Positions 16,977 to 26,379 are shown, counted from the first letter of the stretch. The stretch: DNA of 64,000 nucleotides from Longimicrobium sp. (GCF_035474595.1 NZ_DATIND010000025.1:1-64000); one strand, 5' to 3'. The notes: generated by a model not told the origin, from the letters alone. Numbers and translations: made by a program.

Positions 16977-17588
16977 TCACGAGTTCTTGATCGCGACGGA
17001 CTCGATGACGTTCCACACGTCGTCGCACAGGTCCACCGCGTCCTCGAGCTTGTCGAACAATTCCTTCCACTTCAGCACTTCCAGCGCCTCGGCGCCGTCG
17101 TCGAACAGCCCGCCGATGGCCGAGTGGTAGATGGCGTCGCCCTCCTCCTCCAGCCGCTTCAGCTCGCCGCTGCGCTGCAGGATCAGCTTGGGCTTCTTCA
17201 GGTTCTGCACCGACTCGGCCAGCACCACCGCGGCGCGGCAGAGCACCCCGGCCAGCTCCGCGGCCTGCGGGCGGAACTCGCGGATGCGGAACATCTGCGC
17301 CCGCCGCGCCACGCCGTCCACCACGTCGATCACGTCGTCCAGCCGCGAGGCCAGCAGGTGGATGTCCTCGCGGTCGATGGGGGTGACGAAGCTCTTGTCG
17401 ATGCGCACGATGATGTCGTGCGTCAGCACGTCGGCCTCGTGCTCCACGTCCTTGATCTTCTGCACCAGCTCCTGCAGCCGGTCGGGCTCGGCGAAGAGCT
17501 TGGCCAGGAGGTCGGCGGAGATCGAAAGCTTCTGCGCGAGGTCCCCGAACATGGGGAAGAACTGCTCGTCGCGCGGGATCAGGCGCAC
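16977..17588 (-). CDS. DUF47/PhoU-like accessory protein of the PiT transporter
   Basis: 203 residues, all helical, PhoU fold. Metal-binding type motifs are visible: KIKDVEHEADVLTHDI and LASRLDDVIDVVDGVARRA. DUF47 proteins sit next to PiT transporters and are thought to regulate them. The start is a GTG with GGAGG eight bases upstream. It is first in the two-gene operon and divergent from pstS. Confidence 0.93.
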   Translation of the reverse strand: MRLIPRDEQFFPMFGDLAQKLSISADLLAKLFAEPDRLQELVQKIKDVEHEADVLTHDIIVRIDKSFVTPIDREDIHLLASRLDDVIDVVDGVARRAQMFRIREFRPQAAELAGVLCRAAVVLAESVQNLKKPKLILQRSGELKRLEEEGDAIYHSAIGGLFDDGAEALEVLKWKELFDKLEDAVDLCDDVWNVIESVAIKNS

Positions 17589-17760
17589 GGTCCCATCCTC
17601 CGGTGTGGGAGCGGATTTGTAACGGCTGGGGCTTCGGCGCCGGATGGCGGCGGGCCGCGTGTAACGGCCCCTCCCCGGCCCCGAAGCGCGCGAAAGCTAC
17701 GTCTCGCCCGCGCGGCCGGAAAGAGCGCGGTGCGAGCGGTGACGGGGAGATCGAAGGTTT

Positions 17761-17776
17761 GTTACGAAAGCGTGAC
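17761..17776 (+). promoter_or_regulatory. Putative PHO box upstream of pstS
   Basis: Direct repeat gttac-gaaagc-gtgac with an 11-base period, as in PhoB/PhoP boxes, about 95 bases before the pstS start. The same pattern recurs at 19429 and 19544 upstream of the porin gene. Confidence 0.55.
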
Positions 17777-17867
17777 GGGGCGCGGGTGGGTACGTGACGG
17801 CGGCGGGGCATGTTGGGGCGTCCGGATGCAGCTCCGTACCCAACCGCGAACCGACGAGACATTGACG

Positions 17868-18968
17868 ATGAAGAAGCTCCTGCCCGGCGCCCTGGCGCTC
17901 GCGGCGTTCCTCTCCGCCTGCGCCGGCGGCGGCGACGAAAAGGCCCCCGGCGCGGACGGCGCGAAGGCGGGCGGCGCGGGCGGAAAGGTCACGCTCACCG
18001 GCGCCGGCGCCACCTTCCCGGCCCCCATCTACAGCAAGTGGTTCTCGGACTACGGGCAGGCGCACGCGGTGCAGGTGAACTACCAGTCCATCGGCTCCGG
18101 CGGCGGGATCCAGCAGGTGACGGCGGGGACGGTGGACTTCGGCGCCAGCGACGCGCCGATGACCGCCGAGGAGAGCGCCAGGGTCCCCGGCATCCTGCAG
18201 CTGCCCACGGTCCTCGGCGCGGTGACGGTCATCTACAACGTTCCCGGCCTGGCGCAGCCGCTGAAGCTGTCGGGCGACGTGCTCGCCCGCATCTTCCTCG
18301 GGAAGATCACCCGGTGGAACGACCCCGCGATCGCCGCCGACAACGCGGGGGTGCAGCTTCCGGCGAGCAACATCGCCGTGGTGCACCGCTCGGACGGGAG
18401 CGGGACGACGTTCGTGTTCACCGACTACCTGGCGCAGGTGAGCCCGGAGTGGAAGGCGGCGGTGGGGAACGGGAAGTCGGTGAAGTGGCCGACCGGGCTG
18501 GGGGCGAAGGGGAACGAGGGGGTGGCCGGCGCGGTGAAGCAGACGGCCGGCTCCATCGGCTACGTGGAGCTTGCGTACGCCATGCAGAACCGGCTGTCGA
18601 TGGCGTCGCTGAAGAACGCCGCCGGCCAGTACGTGGCCCCGTCGGTGGACGCGACGGCGGCCGCCGCCGCGGGCGTGGCCGAGCGCGTGGCGGGCGGCGA
18701 CTTCCGCGTGTCGCTGGTGAACGCGCCGGGGGCGACGACGTACCCCATCTCCACCTGGACGTACCTGCTCGTCCCCCCGCACTGGCAGGACTGCGGCAAG
18801 GCGCGGGCGTTCGTGGGGCTGGTGAGCTGGGCGCTGGCGCAGGGCGACGACGCGGCCCGCCAGCTGGACTACGCGCCGCTGCCGGACCAGGTGCGCATGG
18901 GGGTGATGCAGAAGCTCGGCACCCTCACCTGCGGCGCGGACAACCAGGCCGTGCAGCCCGCGGCGTGA
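17868..18968 (+). CDS. pstS: Phosphate ABC transporter substrate-binding lipoprotein PstS (copy 1)
   Basis: Periplasmic phosphate receptor, 366 residues. It starts with a lipoprotein signal (MKKLLPGALALAAFLSACAG, lipobox LSAC) and an acidic/Gly linker. Mature motifs: LTGAGATFPAPIYSKWF, YQSIGSGGGIQQV, VDFGASDAPM, VHRSDGSGTTFVFTDYL and GNEGVAGAVKQTAGSIGYVE, all phosphate-contact regions of PstS. The start at 17868 follows a weak ribosome site; longer forms lack a signal. A second pstS lies 1.9 kb downstream beyond a porin gene. A PHO-box-like repeat precedes it. Confidence 0.96.
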   Translation: MKKLLPGALALAAFLSACAGGGDEKAPGADGAKAGGAGGKVTLTGAGATFPAPIYSKWFSDYGQAHAVQVNYQSIGSGGGIQQVTAGTVDFGASDAPMTAEESARVPGILQLPTVLGAVTVIYNVPGLAQPLKLSGDVLARIFLGKITRWNDPAIAADNAGVQLPASNIAVVHRSDGSGTTFVFTDYLAQVSPEWKAAVGNGKSVKWPTGLGAKGNEGVAGAVKQTAGSIGYVELAYAMQNRLSMASLKNAAGQYVAPSVDATAAAAAGVAERVAGGDFRVSLVNAPGATTYPISTWTYLLVPPHWQDCGKARAFVGLVSWALAQGDDAARQLDYAPLPDQVRMGVMQKLGTLTCGADNQAVQPAA

Positions 18969-19028
18969 CCGGCCGGTGAGCGATGGGTGATCGATCGGTA
19001 AAGCGATCGACGAGATGGGGATGAGCGG

Positions 19029-19057
19029 CGGGGCGGGGGAGCGAATCCTCCGCCCCG
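19029..19057 (+). terminator. Hairpin after pstS copy 1
   Basis: Near-perfect stem cggggcgggggag / ctccgccccg with a short loop, followed by tcgtttcg. It probably ends the single-gene pstS transcript. Confidence 0.55.
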
Positions 19058-19140
19058 TCGTTTCGCATCCCAGGGCGATTATCGGGGACATCACCCACGA
19101 CATCTCCGGATGCCATGCGACAGCGGGGCGCTTCGCGCCG

Positions 19141-19192
19141 AGAGCCCTCATCCCCCCCGCCCCCTTCTCCCGACAGCAGGAGAAGGGGGAGA
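19141..19192. repeat. Repeat family G, copy 1 (inverted relative to copy 2)
   Basis: Hairpin ccccttctcc-cgacagca-ggagaagggg with the flank gagccctcatccccc. The reverse complement is at 44046-44097. The rest of the 699-base spacer 18969-19667 holds a further family A repeat and two PHO-box-like sites; no gene is seen. Confidence 0.6.
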
Positions 19193-19340
19193 CCTCACCG
19201 TGAGGAGAGGCTTTCGGGGTGGAGCGGGGACATCCTGCCCGCCTGGCTGGCCCCCTCCCCCGGCCCCTCCGCCCGCTCCGCGGGGAGGGGAGAACGCAGC
19301 GCAGCACCAATGTCAGCTCATTGCCGAAATGCTGGACGGC

Positions 19341-19389
19341 AGTCCCGCAGGGACTTTGTGCTGTTGTTGCCGGTGAATTCCATTCACCG
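19341..19389 (+). repeat. Repeat family A, single copy
   Basis: Core agtcccgcagggactttgtg followed by ctgttgttgccggtgaattcc and attcaccg; the last part is a ggtgaattccattcacc palindrome. See 2811-3026 for the family. Confidence 0.7.
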
Positions 19390-19428
19390 CTCAGCCCGGA
19401 TGCGGGAAGAAGCCGGCCCTCCGCCATC

Positions 19429-19455
19429 GTTACATCACCGTGACGAAAGAGTGAT
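19429..19455 (+). promoter_or_regulatory. Putative PHO box (three repeats)
   Basis: gttac at 19429, gtgac at 19440 and gtgat at 19451: three repeats at exact 11-base spacing, about 215 bases before the porin start. Confidence 0.5.
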
Positions 19456-19543
19456 CCAGGCGCGGTGGTGAGCACGGAAACTTTGGATGTCCGGCCCGGC
19501 CCGGCCCGGCCGGTGGCGGACGGCGGCGAGGGCGGGCGACGGC

Positions 19544-19559
19544 GTTACGGAGCCGTGAC
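19544..19559 (+). promoter_or_regulatory. Putative PHO box close to the porin gene
   Basis: gttac at 19544 and gtgac at 19555, again 11 bases apart, about 110 bases before the porin start. Same words as at 17761. Confidence 0.5.
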
Positions 19560-19667
19560 GCGTCGAGGGGAAGAGCGTGAAGGGCGGGGCGCATCTTCCC
19601 CCTGTCCCGCCGGGGAGATCCCCCGGAAACCCTTGCTACGCACGACAGACCTGAGAGGATCTGCCGG

Positions 19668-20858
19668 ATGAACCTTCGCAACGTGCGAATCCCCCGCCTG
19701 CTCTGCGCCGCCGCGGCCCTGGCCCTGGGCGCACCGGCCACGCTGCTGGCGCAGTACCCCACGGGCTCGCTGCACGGCCGGCTGCAGGGCGAGTTCCGGA
19801 CGTCCGACATCCACACCCAGAACGCCGACGGCACCGACGCCGCGCTGAACCAGGTGGTGGGGAACGAGTTCTTCATCCGCCGCGCCTACCTGGAGTTCGG
19901 CGCCCAGCTCGCGTCGAACATCACCGGCAAGCTGGAGGTGAACTTCACCCGCCGCACGGTGAACCTGGAAGACGCCTACGTGGACGTGGGGCTGGGGCGG
20001 TTCCTGAGCTGGCGCGTGGGGCAGGAGAAGAAGCCCATGGAGCGCCAGGAGCTGAACTCCTCGAACTCGTACCTCACGGTGGAGCGGGGGGCGCAGATCA
20101 ACGGCCTGAAGAACCCGAACCTGGTTTCGCAGAACAACTTCCTGGTGGCCGCCGGGTTCGCCAGCCACGACGTGGGCACCTCGCTGGAGCTGCACGGCGC
20201 GGCCGACGCGCGCATCCCCGTTTCCCTGCGCCTGGGCGTGTGGAACGGGGCGGGGAAGGACGTGAGCGAGGTCAACGACGCCAAGACCTTCGGCGGGCGG
20301 CTGGTGGTGAGCCCCATCCGCAACCGGCTCTCTCTGGGCGCGTCGTTCATGAGCCACGACGACCCCATCACCGTGGGCGGCAAGCTCGCGGTGGACAGCG
20401 CGGGCCGCTCCACCGCCTTCGGGGTGGACGGCGAGTGGGGCAACCTGGACCGCGGGCTGCACGTGATGGCCGACGCGGCGTTCGGCAGGGAGGGGCGCGT
20501 GGGAGCGCTCACCCCGGCCATCGCCGGCCTGCGCCCGGTGCCGGTGCCGGCGGGAAGCACCCTGGAGCCGCGGTTCACCACCTTCCACGTGGTGGGCGAG
20601 TACCGGTTCCTCCTTCCCGAGAACGGCTACCTGTGGGCGGTGGGCCCCGTCTTCCGCTTCGACCGCACCAACCCCGACACCCGCAACACGGAGATCTCGT
20701 CCACCCTGCTGACGCCGGGGCTGAACGTGTACTTCTCGCCCCGCACCTGGCTGATGTTCAACTACGACGTGGTGAGCCCGGGCGACGGGCTGGACCTGGG
20801 GCGCGGCGCGGGCGAAAGCGTGCACTCCTTCAAGTCCATGCTCCGCATCTGGTTCTGA
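19668..20858 (+). CDS. Phosphate-selective porin, OprP/OprO-like
   Basis: Outer-membrane protein of 396 residues. It has a Sec signal peptide (LLCAAAALALGAPATLLAQ), then an alternating amphipathic pattern typical of a beta-barrel (FFIRRAYLEFGAQLASNITG, YVDVGLGRFLSWRVGQEKKP) and ends in Phe, the outer-membrane insertion signal (SMLRIWF). The segment RRAYLEFG...VGQEK is characteristic of the OprP family. Placement between two pstS genes with PHO-like sites upstream supports a phosphate or polyphosphate role. It is shorter than some OprP homologues. Confidence 0.88.
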   Translation: MNLRNVRIPRLLCAAAALALGAPATLLAQYPTGSLHGRLQGEFRTSDIHTQNADGTDAALNQVVGNEFFIRRAYLEFGAQLASNITGKLEVNFTRRTVNLEDAYVDVGLGRFLSWRVGQEKKPMERQELNSSNSYLTVERGAQINGLKNPNLVSQNNFLVAAGFASHDVGTSLELHGAADARIPVSLRLGVWNGAGKDVSEVNDAKTFGGRLVVSPIRNRLSLGASFMSHDDPITVGGKLAVDSAGRSTAFGVDGEWGNLDRGLHVMADAAFGREGRVGALTPAIAGLRPVPVPAGSTLEPRFTTFHVVGEYRFLLPENGYLWAVGPVFRFDRTNPDTRNTEISSTLLTPGLNVYFSPRTWLMFNYDVVSPGDGLDLGRGAGESVHSFKSMLRIWF

Positions 20859-20890
20859 ACTCCCACCCACCACGACGAGAGACAGGGTCC

Positions 20891-21901
20891 ATGAAGCGCA
20901 TCCTCACCGCGGCCGCGCTGGCCGCCACGCTCCTTCCCGCGGCCGCCCGGGCGCAGACGCTGACGGCGGCGGGGGCCACCTTTCCCGCGCCGCTCTACAC
21001 CCGCTGGTTCGCCGAGTACCGCGCGGCGCACGGGGTGGCCGTGAACTACCAGGCCATCGGCTCGGGCGGCGGGATCAAGAACCTGCAGGAGATGACGGTG
21101 GACTTCGGCGCCACCGACGGCCCCATGAGCGACGCCGAGATGGCCGCGGCGCGCGGCGGCCAGGTCCTGCACATCCCCACCACGCTGGGCGCGGTGGCGG
21201 TGACCTACAACGTTCCCGGCGTGGCCGGCGGGCTGAAGCTGACCCCCGAGGTGATCGCGTCGATCTTCAACGGCACGCTGCGCGGCTGGGACGACGCGCG
21301 CATCCGCGCGCTGAACCCCGGCGTGGCGCTGCCGCACCGCCCGGTGCTGGTGGCGCACCGCTCCGACGGCTCCGGCACCACCTACATCTTCACCGACTTC
21401 CTCTCCTCCGCCTCGGCCATGTGGCGGCGCACCATCGGCACGGGAAAGAGCGTGAGCTGGCCGGTGGGGCTGGGCGGCCGCGGGAACGAGGGAGTCGCGG
21501 GGATCGTGAAGCAGACGCCGGGAAGCATCGGCTACGTGGAGCTTGCGTACGCCAACCAGAACCGCCTGCCGGTGGCGGCCATCCGCAACCGCGCGGGGCA
21601 GTTCGTGATGCCCACCACCGAGTCCACCACGGCCGCCGCCGCCGGGGTCGCGGTCCCCGCGAACAGCGACCTGCGGATCTCCATCGTAAACGGGCCGGGG
21701 GCGAACGCGTACCCCATCTCCTCGTTCACCTGGATCATCACCTACGCCGACGTGCGCGACAACGCGAAGGCGCGGCAGATCCGCGACTTCCTGACCTGGG
21801 CGGTGCACGAGGGGCAGCGCTTCGGCCCGGCGCTGGACTACGCGCCCCTTCCCGCGGCGATCGTGGCCGCGGACGAGGCGAAGATCCGGCTGATCCACTG
21901 A
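20891..21901 (+). CDS. pstS: Phosphate ABC transporter substrate-binding protein PstS (copy 2)
   Basis: Second phosphate receptor, 336 residues, but with an ordinary Sec signal peptide (MKRILTAAALAATLLPAAARAQ) instead of a lipobox. Key motifs: LTAAGATFPAPLYTRWFAEY, YQAIGSGGGIKNL, VDFGATDGPM, HRSDGSGTTYIFTDFL and GNEGVAGIVKQTPGSIGYVE. It begins 32 bases after the porin stop, so porin and receptor are probably co-transcribed: outer-membrane entry and periplasmic capture together. pstC follows after a tandem-repeat spacer. Confidence 0.96.
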   Translation: MKRILTAAALAATLLPAAARAQTLTAAGATFPAPLYTRWFAEYRAAHGVAVNYQAIGSGGGIKNLQEMTVDFGATDGPMSDAEMAAARGGQVLHIPTTLGAVAVTYNVPGVAGGLKLTPEVIASIFNGTLRGWDDARIRALNPGVALPHRPVLVAHRSDGSGTTYIFTDFLSSASAMWRRTIGTGKSVSWPVGLGGRGNEGVAGIVKQTPGSIGYVELAYANQNRLPVAAIRNRAGQFVMPTTESTTAAAAGVAVPANSDLRISIVNGPGANAYPISSFTWIITYADVRDNAKARQIRDFLTWAVHEGQRFGPALDYAPLPAAIVAADEAKIRLIH

Positions 21902-21917
21902 CCGCGCGGAGGTGCTG

Positions 21918-21987
21918 AGTGCCAAGTGCCTAGTGCCAAGTGCCTAGTGCCAAGTGCCAAGTGCCAAGTTTCAAGTGCTGAGCACTC
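21918..21987 (+). repeat. 7-bp tandem repeat between pstS and pstC
   Basis: About ten units of agtgcca/agtgcct, the last three degenerate (agtttca, agtgctg, agcactc). It occupies most of the 173-base spacer inside the pst operon. Confidence 0.85.
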
Positions 21988-22074
21988 ACGCACTCATGCA
22001 CTTCCGTGCTGTCTCGGGATGCATCGAGCGAAGGCCGGGATGGCCTCGCGGAACAGCTCTCAACGAGGAGAGGA

Positions 22075-23061
22075 ATGGCGAACGTCGTAGAAGCCGCGCT
22101 GCCGCCGCCCGCGCGGGGGCGGTTCGCGCTGGGGTGGCACCGCAGCAGCGCGTCGGACCTGGCATGGCGCGGGGTGCTGGTGGCGTTCGGCCTCAGCATT
22201 CCCCTGCTGCTGCTGGGGATCACGCTGCTGCTGTGGCGCGGGGCCATGCCCGCCATCTCCCGCTTCGGCGGCGGCTTCGTCGGCAGCAGCGAGTGGGACC
22301 CGGTGAGCGACAAGTTCGGCGGGCTGCCGTTCATCTTCGGCACCATCGGCTCGTCGGTGATCGCCGTGGCCATCGCGGTGCCGCTCTCCATCGGCCTGGC
22401 GCTCTTCCTCACCGAGCTGGCGCCCCGCTGGCTGGCCGCGCCCATCGCCTTCGCCACCGAGCTGCTGGCGGCCATCCCGTCCGTGGTCTACGGGCTGTGG
22501 GCGGTGTTCGTGCTCGTTCCCTTCCTCCGCGACCACGTGCAGACGCCGCTGTCCGAAGGGATCGGCGGCACGCTCGGCATCTTCGCCGGTCCCGCGTACG
22601 GCCCGTCGCTCCTCGCGGGCGGGGTGATCCTGGCCATCATGATCATCCCCTTCATCTCCGCCGTGTCGCGCGAGGTGATCGCCGCGGTGCCGCCGGCGCA
22701 GCGCGAGGCGGCGCTGGCGCTGGGGGCCACGCGGTGGGAGTCGACCTGGCAGGTGGTGCTCCCCGCCGCGCGCGCCGGGCTCATCGGCGCGGTGATGCTG
22801 GGCCTCGGCCGCGCGATCGGCGAGACCATGGCGGTGACGATGGTGATCGGGAACACGCCGCAGATCCCCCATTCGCTCTTCGCCCCCGCGTACACCATGG
22901 CCAGCGTCCTGGCCAACGAGTTCGCCGAGGCCAGCGGCGACGTGCACCGTTCCGCGCTGATGCTGGTCGCCCTGCTGCTGCTGGGCGTGACGCTGGTCGT
23001 GAACGCGATGGCGCGCGCGCTGGTGTGGCGCGTGAACGCGGGAACGCGGAGGGCCGCGTGA
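22075..23061 (+). CDS. pstC: Phosphate ABC transporter permease PstC
   Basis: Inner-membrane permease of 328 residues with six membrane segments. The periplasmic loop contains SSEWDPVSDKFGGLPFIFGT and the cytoplasmic coupling motif is REVIAAVPPAQREAALALGA, followed by GRAIGETMAVTMVIGN, as in PstC. The ATG at 22075 has the ribosome site gaggagagga. It pairs with PstA to form the channel. Confidence 0.96.
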   Translation: MANVVEAALPPPARGRFALGWHRSSASDLAWRGVLVAFGLSIPLLLLGITLLLWRGAMPAISRFGGGFVGSSEWDPVSDKFGGLPFIFGTIGSSVIAVAIAVPLSIGLALFLTELAPRWLAAPIAFATELLAAIPSVVYGLWAVFVLVPFLRDHVQTPLSEGIGGTLGIFAGPAYGPSLLAGGVILAIMIIPFISAVSREVIAAVPPAQREAALALGATRWESTWQVVLPAARAGLIGAVMLGLGRAIGETMAVTMVIGNTPQIPHSLFAPAYTMASVLANEFAEASGDVHRSALMLVALLLLGVTLVVNAMARALVWRVNAGTRRAA

Positions 23062-23137
23062 GGATTCACGGGCTCACAAACCATCCGGCCACCGTGCAGC
23101 CCGACGCATGCGCCGCCGGCCGCAGGGCGCACGAGCC

Positions 23138-23211
23138 GTCCCTCCCCCAGGCGGTTTTGGGGGAGGGACAGGCGCTGCCCGGACGCGACGGGAGTCGCGC
23201 CGGACAGCGCC
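23138..23211. other. Two adjacent hairpins between pstC and pstA
   Basis: A 12-bp perfect stem gtccctccccca/tgggggagggac (23138-23169) is followed by a longer imperfect one (ggcgctgcccgg ... ccggacagcgcc, 23172-23211). They lie inside the operon and may set the pstC/pstA ratio or be a dispersed repeat. Confidence 0.5.
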
Positions 23212-23254
23212 AGGGAGAGGGCCCGCGGGGGCGAGGCAGCGAAGGGAGGGCCGC

Positions 23255-24109
23255 GTGAGCACGGTCACCCTGCGCGACCGGCGCCGGCGCGCCACCAGCG
23301 CGGTGATGCTCGCGCTCACCGGCGTGGCCGCGGTGCTCACCGTGGTCCCGCTCGTCCTCATCTTCGGCTACCTGCTCCGCGAGGGCGCGTCGTCGCTCGA
23401 CCTCTCCTTCTTCATCCACACGCCGCGGCCGACGGGGGAAGCGGGCGGGGGGATGGGGAATGCCATCGTGGGCACGCTGGAGATGGTGGGGCTCGCGGCG
23501 CTGATCGGCCTCCCCGTCGCCGTGCTGGCGGGCGTCTACCTGGCCGAGGCCGAGGGGAGCCGGCTGGCCACCGTGGTGCGCTTCACGGCGGACGTGCTGA
23601 ACGGCGTCCCCTCCATCGCCGTGGGCATCTTCGTCTACCTGCTGATCGTCGTCCCCACGGGCGGCTTCAGCGCGCTGGCGGGCTCGGTGGCGCTGGCGAC
23701 GATGCTGGTGCCGATGGTGACGCGGACCACGGAGGAGATGGTGCGCCTGGTTCCCCGCGAGCTCACCGAGGGCGGGCTGGCGCTGGGGATGCCGCGCTGG
23801 CGCACCATGCTGGGCGTGGTCCTTCCCGCCGCGCGCGGGGGGATCCTGACCGGCGCGCTGGTGGGCGTCGCCCGCATCGCGGGGGAGACGGCGCCGCTGC
23901 TGTTCACCGCGCTGGGGAACCAGTTCTGGCAGCTGGACCCGCGGCACCCCACCGCCGCGCTGCCGCTGCAGATCTTCTCCTACGCCATCTCGCCGTACGA
24001 GGACTGGCACCGGCAGGCCTGGGCCGGCGCGCTGGTGCTGATCCTCCTGGTGCTGGGCCTGAGCCTGGGCGCGCGGCTGGTGCTGGGCCGCGCGCACAAG
24101 AACGCATGA
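23255..24109 (+). CDS. pstA: Phosphate ABC transporter permease PstA
   Basis: Second channel subunit, 284 residues, six membrane segments. Motifs: [58 protein letters not shown] (coupling helix) and [19 protein letters not shown]. The start is a GTG with gaagggagg upstream; longer in-frame versions are low-complexity. The last four bases overlap pstB. Confidence 0.95.
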   Translation: MSTVTLRDRRRRATSAVMLALTGVAAVLTVVPLVLIFGYLLREGASSLDLSFFIHTPRPTGEAGGGMGNAIVGTLEMVGLAALIGLPVAVLAGVYLAEAEGSRLATVVRFTADVLNGVPSIAVGIFVYLLIVVPTGGFSALAGSVALATMLVPMVTRTTEEMVRLVPRELTEGGLALGMPRWRTMLGVVLPAARGGILTGALVGVARIAGETAPLLFTALGNQFWQLDPRHPTAALPLQIFSYAISPYEDWHRQAWAGALVLILLVLGLSLGARLVLGRAHKNA

Positions 24110-24996
24110 ACGAGACGATGAAGACCATGGATGCTCAGCCTCTGCAGTCGAGGCCCGCCGCTCCGGCGCCCGCCGCCGCGCCCGTCCGCCCGGCGCCGCA
24201 GGCGCGCGACGCCGTGTTCCGCTCCGGCGACACGAAGTCCGTCCCCGCGGTGGAGGCGAGCGGCTTCTCCTTCTGGTACGGCGCCACGCAGGCGCTGCAC
24301 GGCATCGACCTCGCCATCCCCGACCGCAGGGTGACGGCGCTGATCGGGCCGTCGGGGTGCGGGAAGAGCACCTTCCTGCGCTCCATCAACCGCATGAACG
24401 ACCTGATCCCCGGCGTGCGCCACCAGGGCGACATCCGCCTGGACGGGCGCAGCGTGTACGACAGGGGGGAAGACGTCGTCCATCTCCGCCGGCGGGTGGG
24501 GATGGTGTTCCAGAAGTCCAACCCGTTCCCCAAGTCGATCTACGACAACGTCGCGTACGGCGTGCGGGTGAACGGGCTCGCCCGGAAGCGCGGCGACCTG
24601 GACGCGATCGTGGAGCAGTCGCTGAAGCGCGCCGCGCTCTGGGACGAGGTGCGCGACCGGCTGGGGAAGAGCGCGCTGGGGCTTTCGGGCGGGCAGCAGC
24701 AGCGGCTGTGCATCGCCCGGGCGCTGGCGGTGCGCCCCGAGGTGCTGCTGATGGACGAGCCGGCCAGCGCGCTGGACCCCATCGCCACGCAGAAGATCGA
24801 GGAGCTGATCTACGAGCTGAAGGACGAGTACACCATCGTGATCGTGACCCACAACATGCAGCAGGCGGCGCGCGTGTCCGACCTCACCGCCTTCTTCTAC
24901 ATGGGCCGGCTGGTGGAGGTGGGAAAGACGCAGCAGATCTTCACCAACCCGCGCGAGGAGCGCACCGAGGCGTACGTCACCGGGAGGTTCGGATGA
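24106..24996 (+). CDS. pstB: Phosphate ABC transporter ATP-binding protein PstB
   Basis: ATPase of 296 residues. An unusual Ala/Pro-rich N-terminal extension of about 40 residues precedes the ABC domain, which has Walker [10 protein letters not shown], the PstB-specific [11 protein letters not shown], signature LSGGQQQR and Walker [14 protein letters not shown], and ends with [12 protein letters not shown]. The start at 24106 overlaps the pstA stop (ATGA); an ATG at 24130 would shorten the extension by eight residues. Confidence 0.96.
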   Translation: MNETMKTMDAQPLQSRPAAPAPAAAPVRPAPQARDAVFRSGDTKSVPAVEASGFSFWYGATQALHGIDLAIPDRRVTALIGPSGCGKSTFLRSINRMNDLIPGVRHQGDIRLDGRSVYDRGEDVVHLRRRVGMVFQKSNPFPKSIYDNVAYGVRVNGLARKRGDLDAIVEQSLKRAALWDEVRDRLGKSALGLSGGQQQRLCIARALAVRPEVLLMDEPASALDPIATQKIEELIYELKDEYTIVIVTHNMQQAARVSDLTAFFYMGRLVEVGKTQQIFTNPREERTEAYVTGRFG

Positions 24997-25676
24997 GCCC
25001 GGTGCCCGGTGTCCGCCACTTCCACGAGGAATTGGCGCGGCTCAAGTCGCGGCTGCTGGAGATGAGCGCGCTGGCCGAGGAGCTGGTGGGCGCGGCGGTC
25101 GAGGCGCTGCAGGAGCGCGACGGGGGGAAGGCGGCCATGGTCATCGCCCGCGACCGCGACCTGGACCTGATGGAGACGGAGATGGACGACCTGTGCATCC
25201 ATCTCCTGGCCCTGCAGCAGCCCATGGCGCGCGACCTCCGGCTGATCACCATGGCGATGAAGATCAGCAACGACCTGGAGCGCGTGGGCGACCACGCGGT
25301 GAACATCGCCGAGGGCGTGCCGCACCTGGCCGACGCGCCGATGTTCAGCGACCTGCCGGAGATCGAGGAGATGGCGCGGATGGCCAGGGAGATGCTCTCC
25401 GACGCGCTCGACTGCTTCGTGCGCGCCGACGCCCCGGGGGCGCTGGAGGTGATCGAGCGCGACGACCGCGTGGACCAGATGCAGGACTCGCTCTTCCGTA
25501 TCCTGCTCACGCACATGATGGAGGACCCGCGGCGCATCGGCCCCTCGCTCTCGCTCTTCCTGGTCAGCCGCAACCTGGAGCGCATCGCCGACCTGGCGAC
25601 GAACATCGCCGAGGACGTGGTCTTCCTGGTCGAGGGCCGCAACATCAAGCACGGGCTGCGCCTCGACGCCTCCTGA
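24993..25676 (+). CDS. phoU: Phosphate signalling protein PhoU
   Basis: Helical two-repeat protein of 227 residues, overlapping pstB by ATGA. Each half has the PhoU metal-binding type motif: [19 protein letters not shown] and [19 protein letters not shown]. PhoU links Pst transport to PhoR kinase activity. No phoB/phoR gene is in the window. Immediately after it the base composition changes at the lanthipeptide island. Confidence 0.96.
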   Translation: MSPVPGVRHFHEELARLKSRLLEMSALAEELVGAAVEALQERDGGKAAMVIARDRDLDLMETEMDDLCIHLLALQQPMARDLRLITMAMKISNDLERVGDHAVNIAEGVPHLADAPMFSDLPEIEEMARMAREMLSDALDCFVRADAPGALEVIERDDRVDQMQDSLFRILLTHMMEDPRRIGPSLSLFLVSRNLERIADLATNIAEDVVFLVEGRNIKHGLRLDAS

Positions 25677-25745
25677 ATGTCCAGCCAGTTTGTGCGAGGG
25701 AAGGTGCTTCTTTAGGTCGATCGCCCCGCGAATATTCGTTTCGGG

Positions 25746-26360
25746 TTATCCGTCGCTCACAAATACAGGCAAGAGGGACTTGCGTACGATCGCTTCGACA
25801 GCACGCCGAGAATTAACTCCGAACTTAGCCAGTATTTTTTCCGTGTGATGTTTTGCTGTATGTTCGCTAATTCCCAGTTCATGCGCGATTTCCCAATTAC
25901 TCTTTCGGACCAGAAGTAGTTCGGCCACTTGGGATTCCCGCTGGGTGAGGCCAAACCTGCGTTGCATCTCTGGCCAAACCATGAAACCGGAATGGATCCG
26001 CTTAAATACAACCAGGAATATACGACCGATATTCCCCATTCCTTCCGCGATGTCATAAATCCAGAAGCCGGTCCCCGTGGACTTATCGTGGCCGTTGGAG
26101 CTTGGCGGATACCCGTTGCCGGTTAGGTGTTCGAGTATCGTTTCGAGAAGCCCCGACCTTCCTAGATTCAGCCCTTGGCTCATCCAAAGGACCGAGCCGT
26201 TTCCGGCCAACAGCATGCAGTCCCTTTCGCATGCTTCGAGGACTCGAATCAAGAGACGTAATGTACCCCCCTCAGGCGTTTGATTGGGTGGCATACACGC
26301 AACCTGAAGTGCCTCGCTCCTGAATCCCTCCGCGTTGCCCCGTAGGTAGAACTTGCCCAT
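25746..26360 (-). CDS. LuxR-family transcriptional regulator of the lanthipeptide island
   Basis: 204 residues. The N-terminal 130 residues form a PAS/GAF-like segment (LIRVLEACERDCMLLAGNGS, TGFWIYDIAEGMGNIGRIF) that I cannot assign. The C-terminal 65 residues are a LuxR/GerE helix-turn-helix: LTQRESQVAELLLVRKSNWE and AHELGISEHTAKHHTEKIL. I start at the ATG at 26360, seven bases after agaggag and downstream of a promoter (26380-26408); a GTG at 26378 would lie upstream of the predicted transcript start. Codon use is AT-richer than in its neighbours. Divergent from the precursor gene, it may control it. Confidence 0.85.
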   Translation of the reverse strand: MGKFYLRGNAEGFRSEALQVACMPPNQTPEGGTLRLLIRVLEACERDCMLLAGNGSVLWMSQGLNLGRSGLLETILEHLTGNGYPPSSNGHDKSTGTGFWIYDIAEGMGNIGRIFLVVFKRIHSGFMVWPEMQRRFGLTQRESQVAELLLVRKSNWEIAHELGISEHTAKHHTEKILAKFGVNSRRAVEAIVRKSLLPVFVSDG

Positions 26361-26379
26361 GTCTTCACTCCTCTTCACG

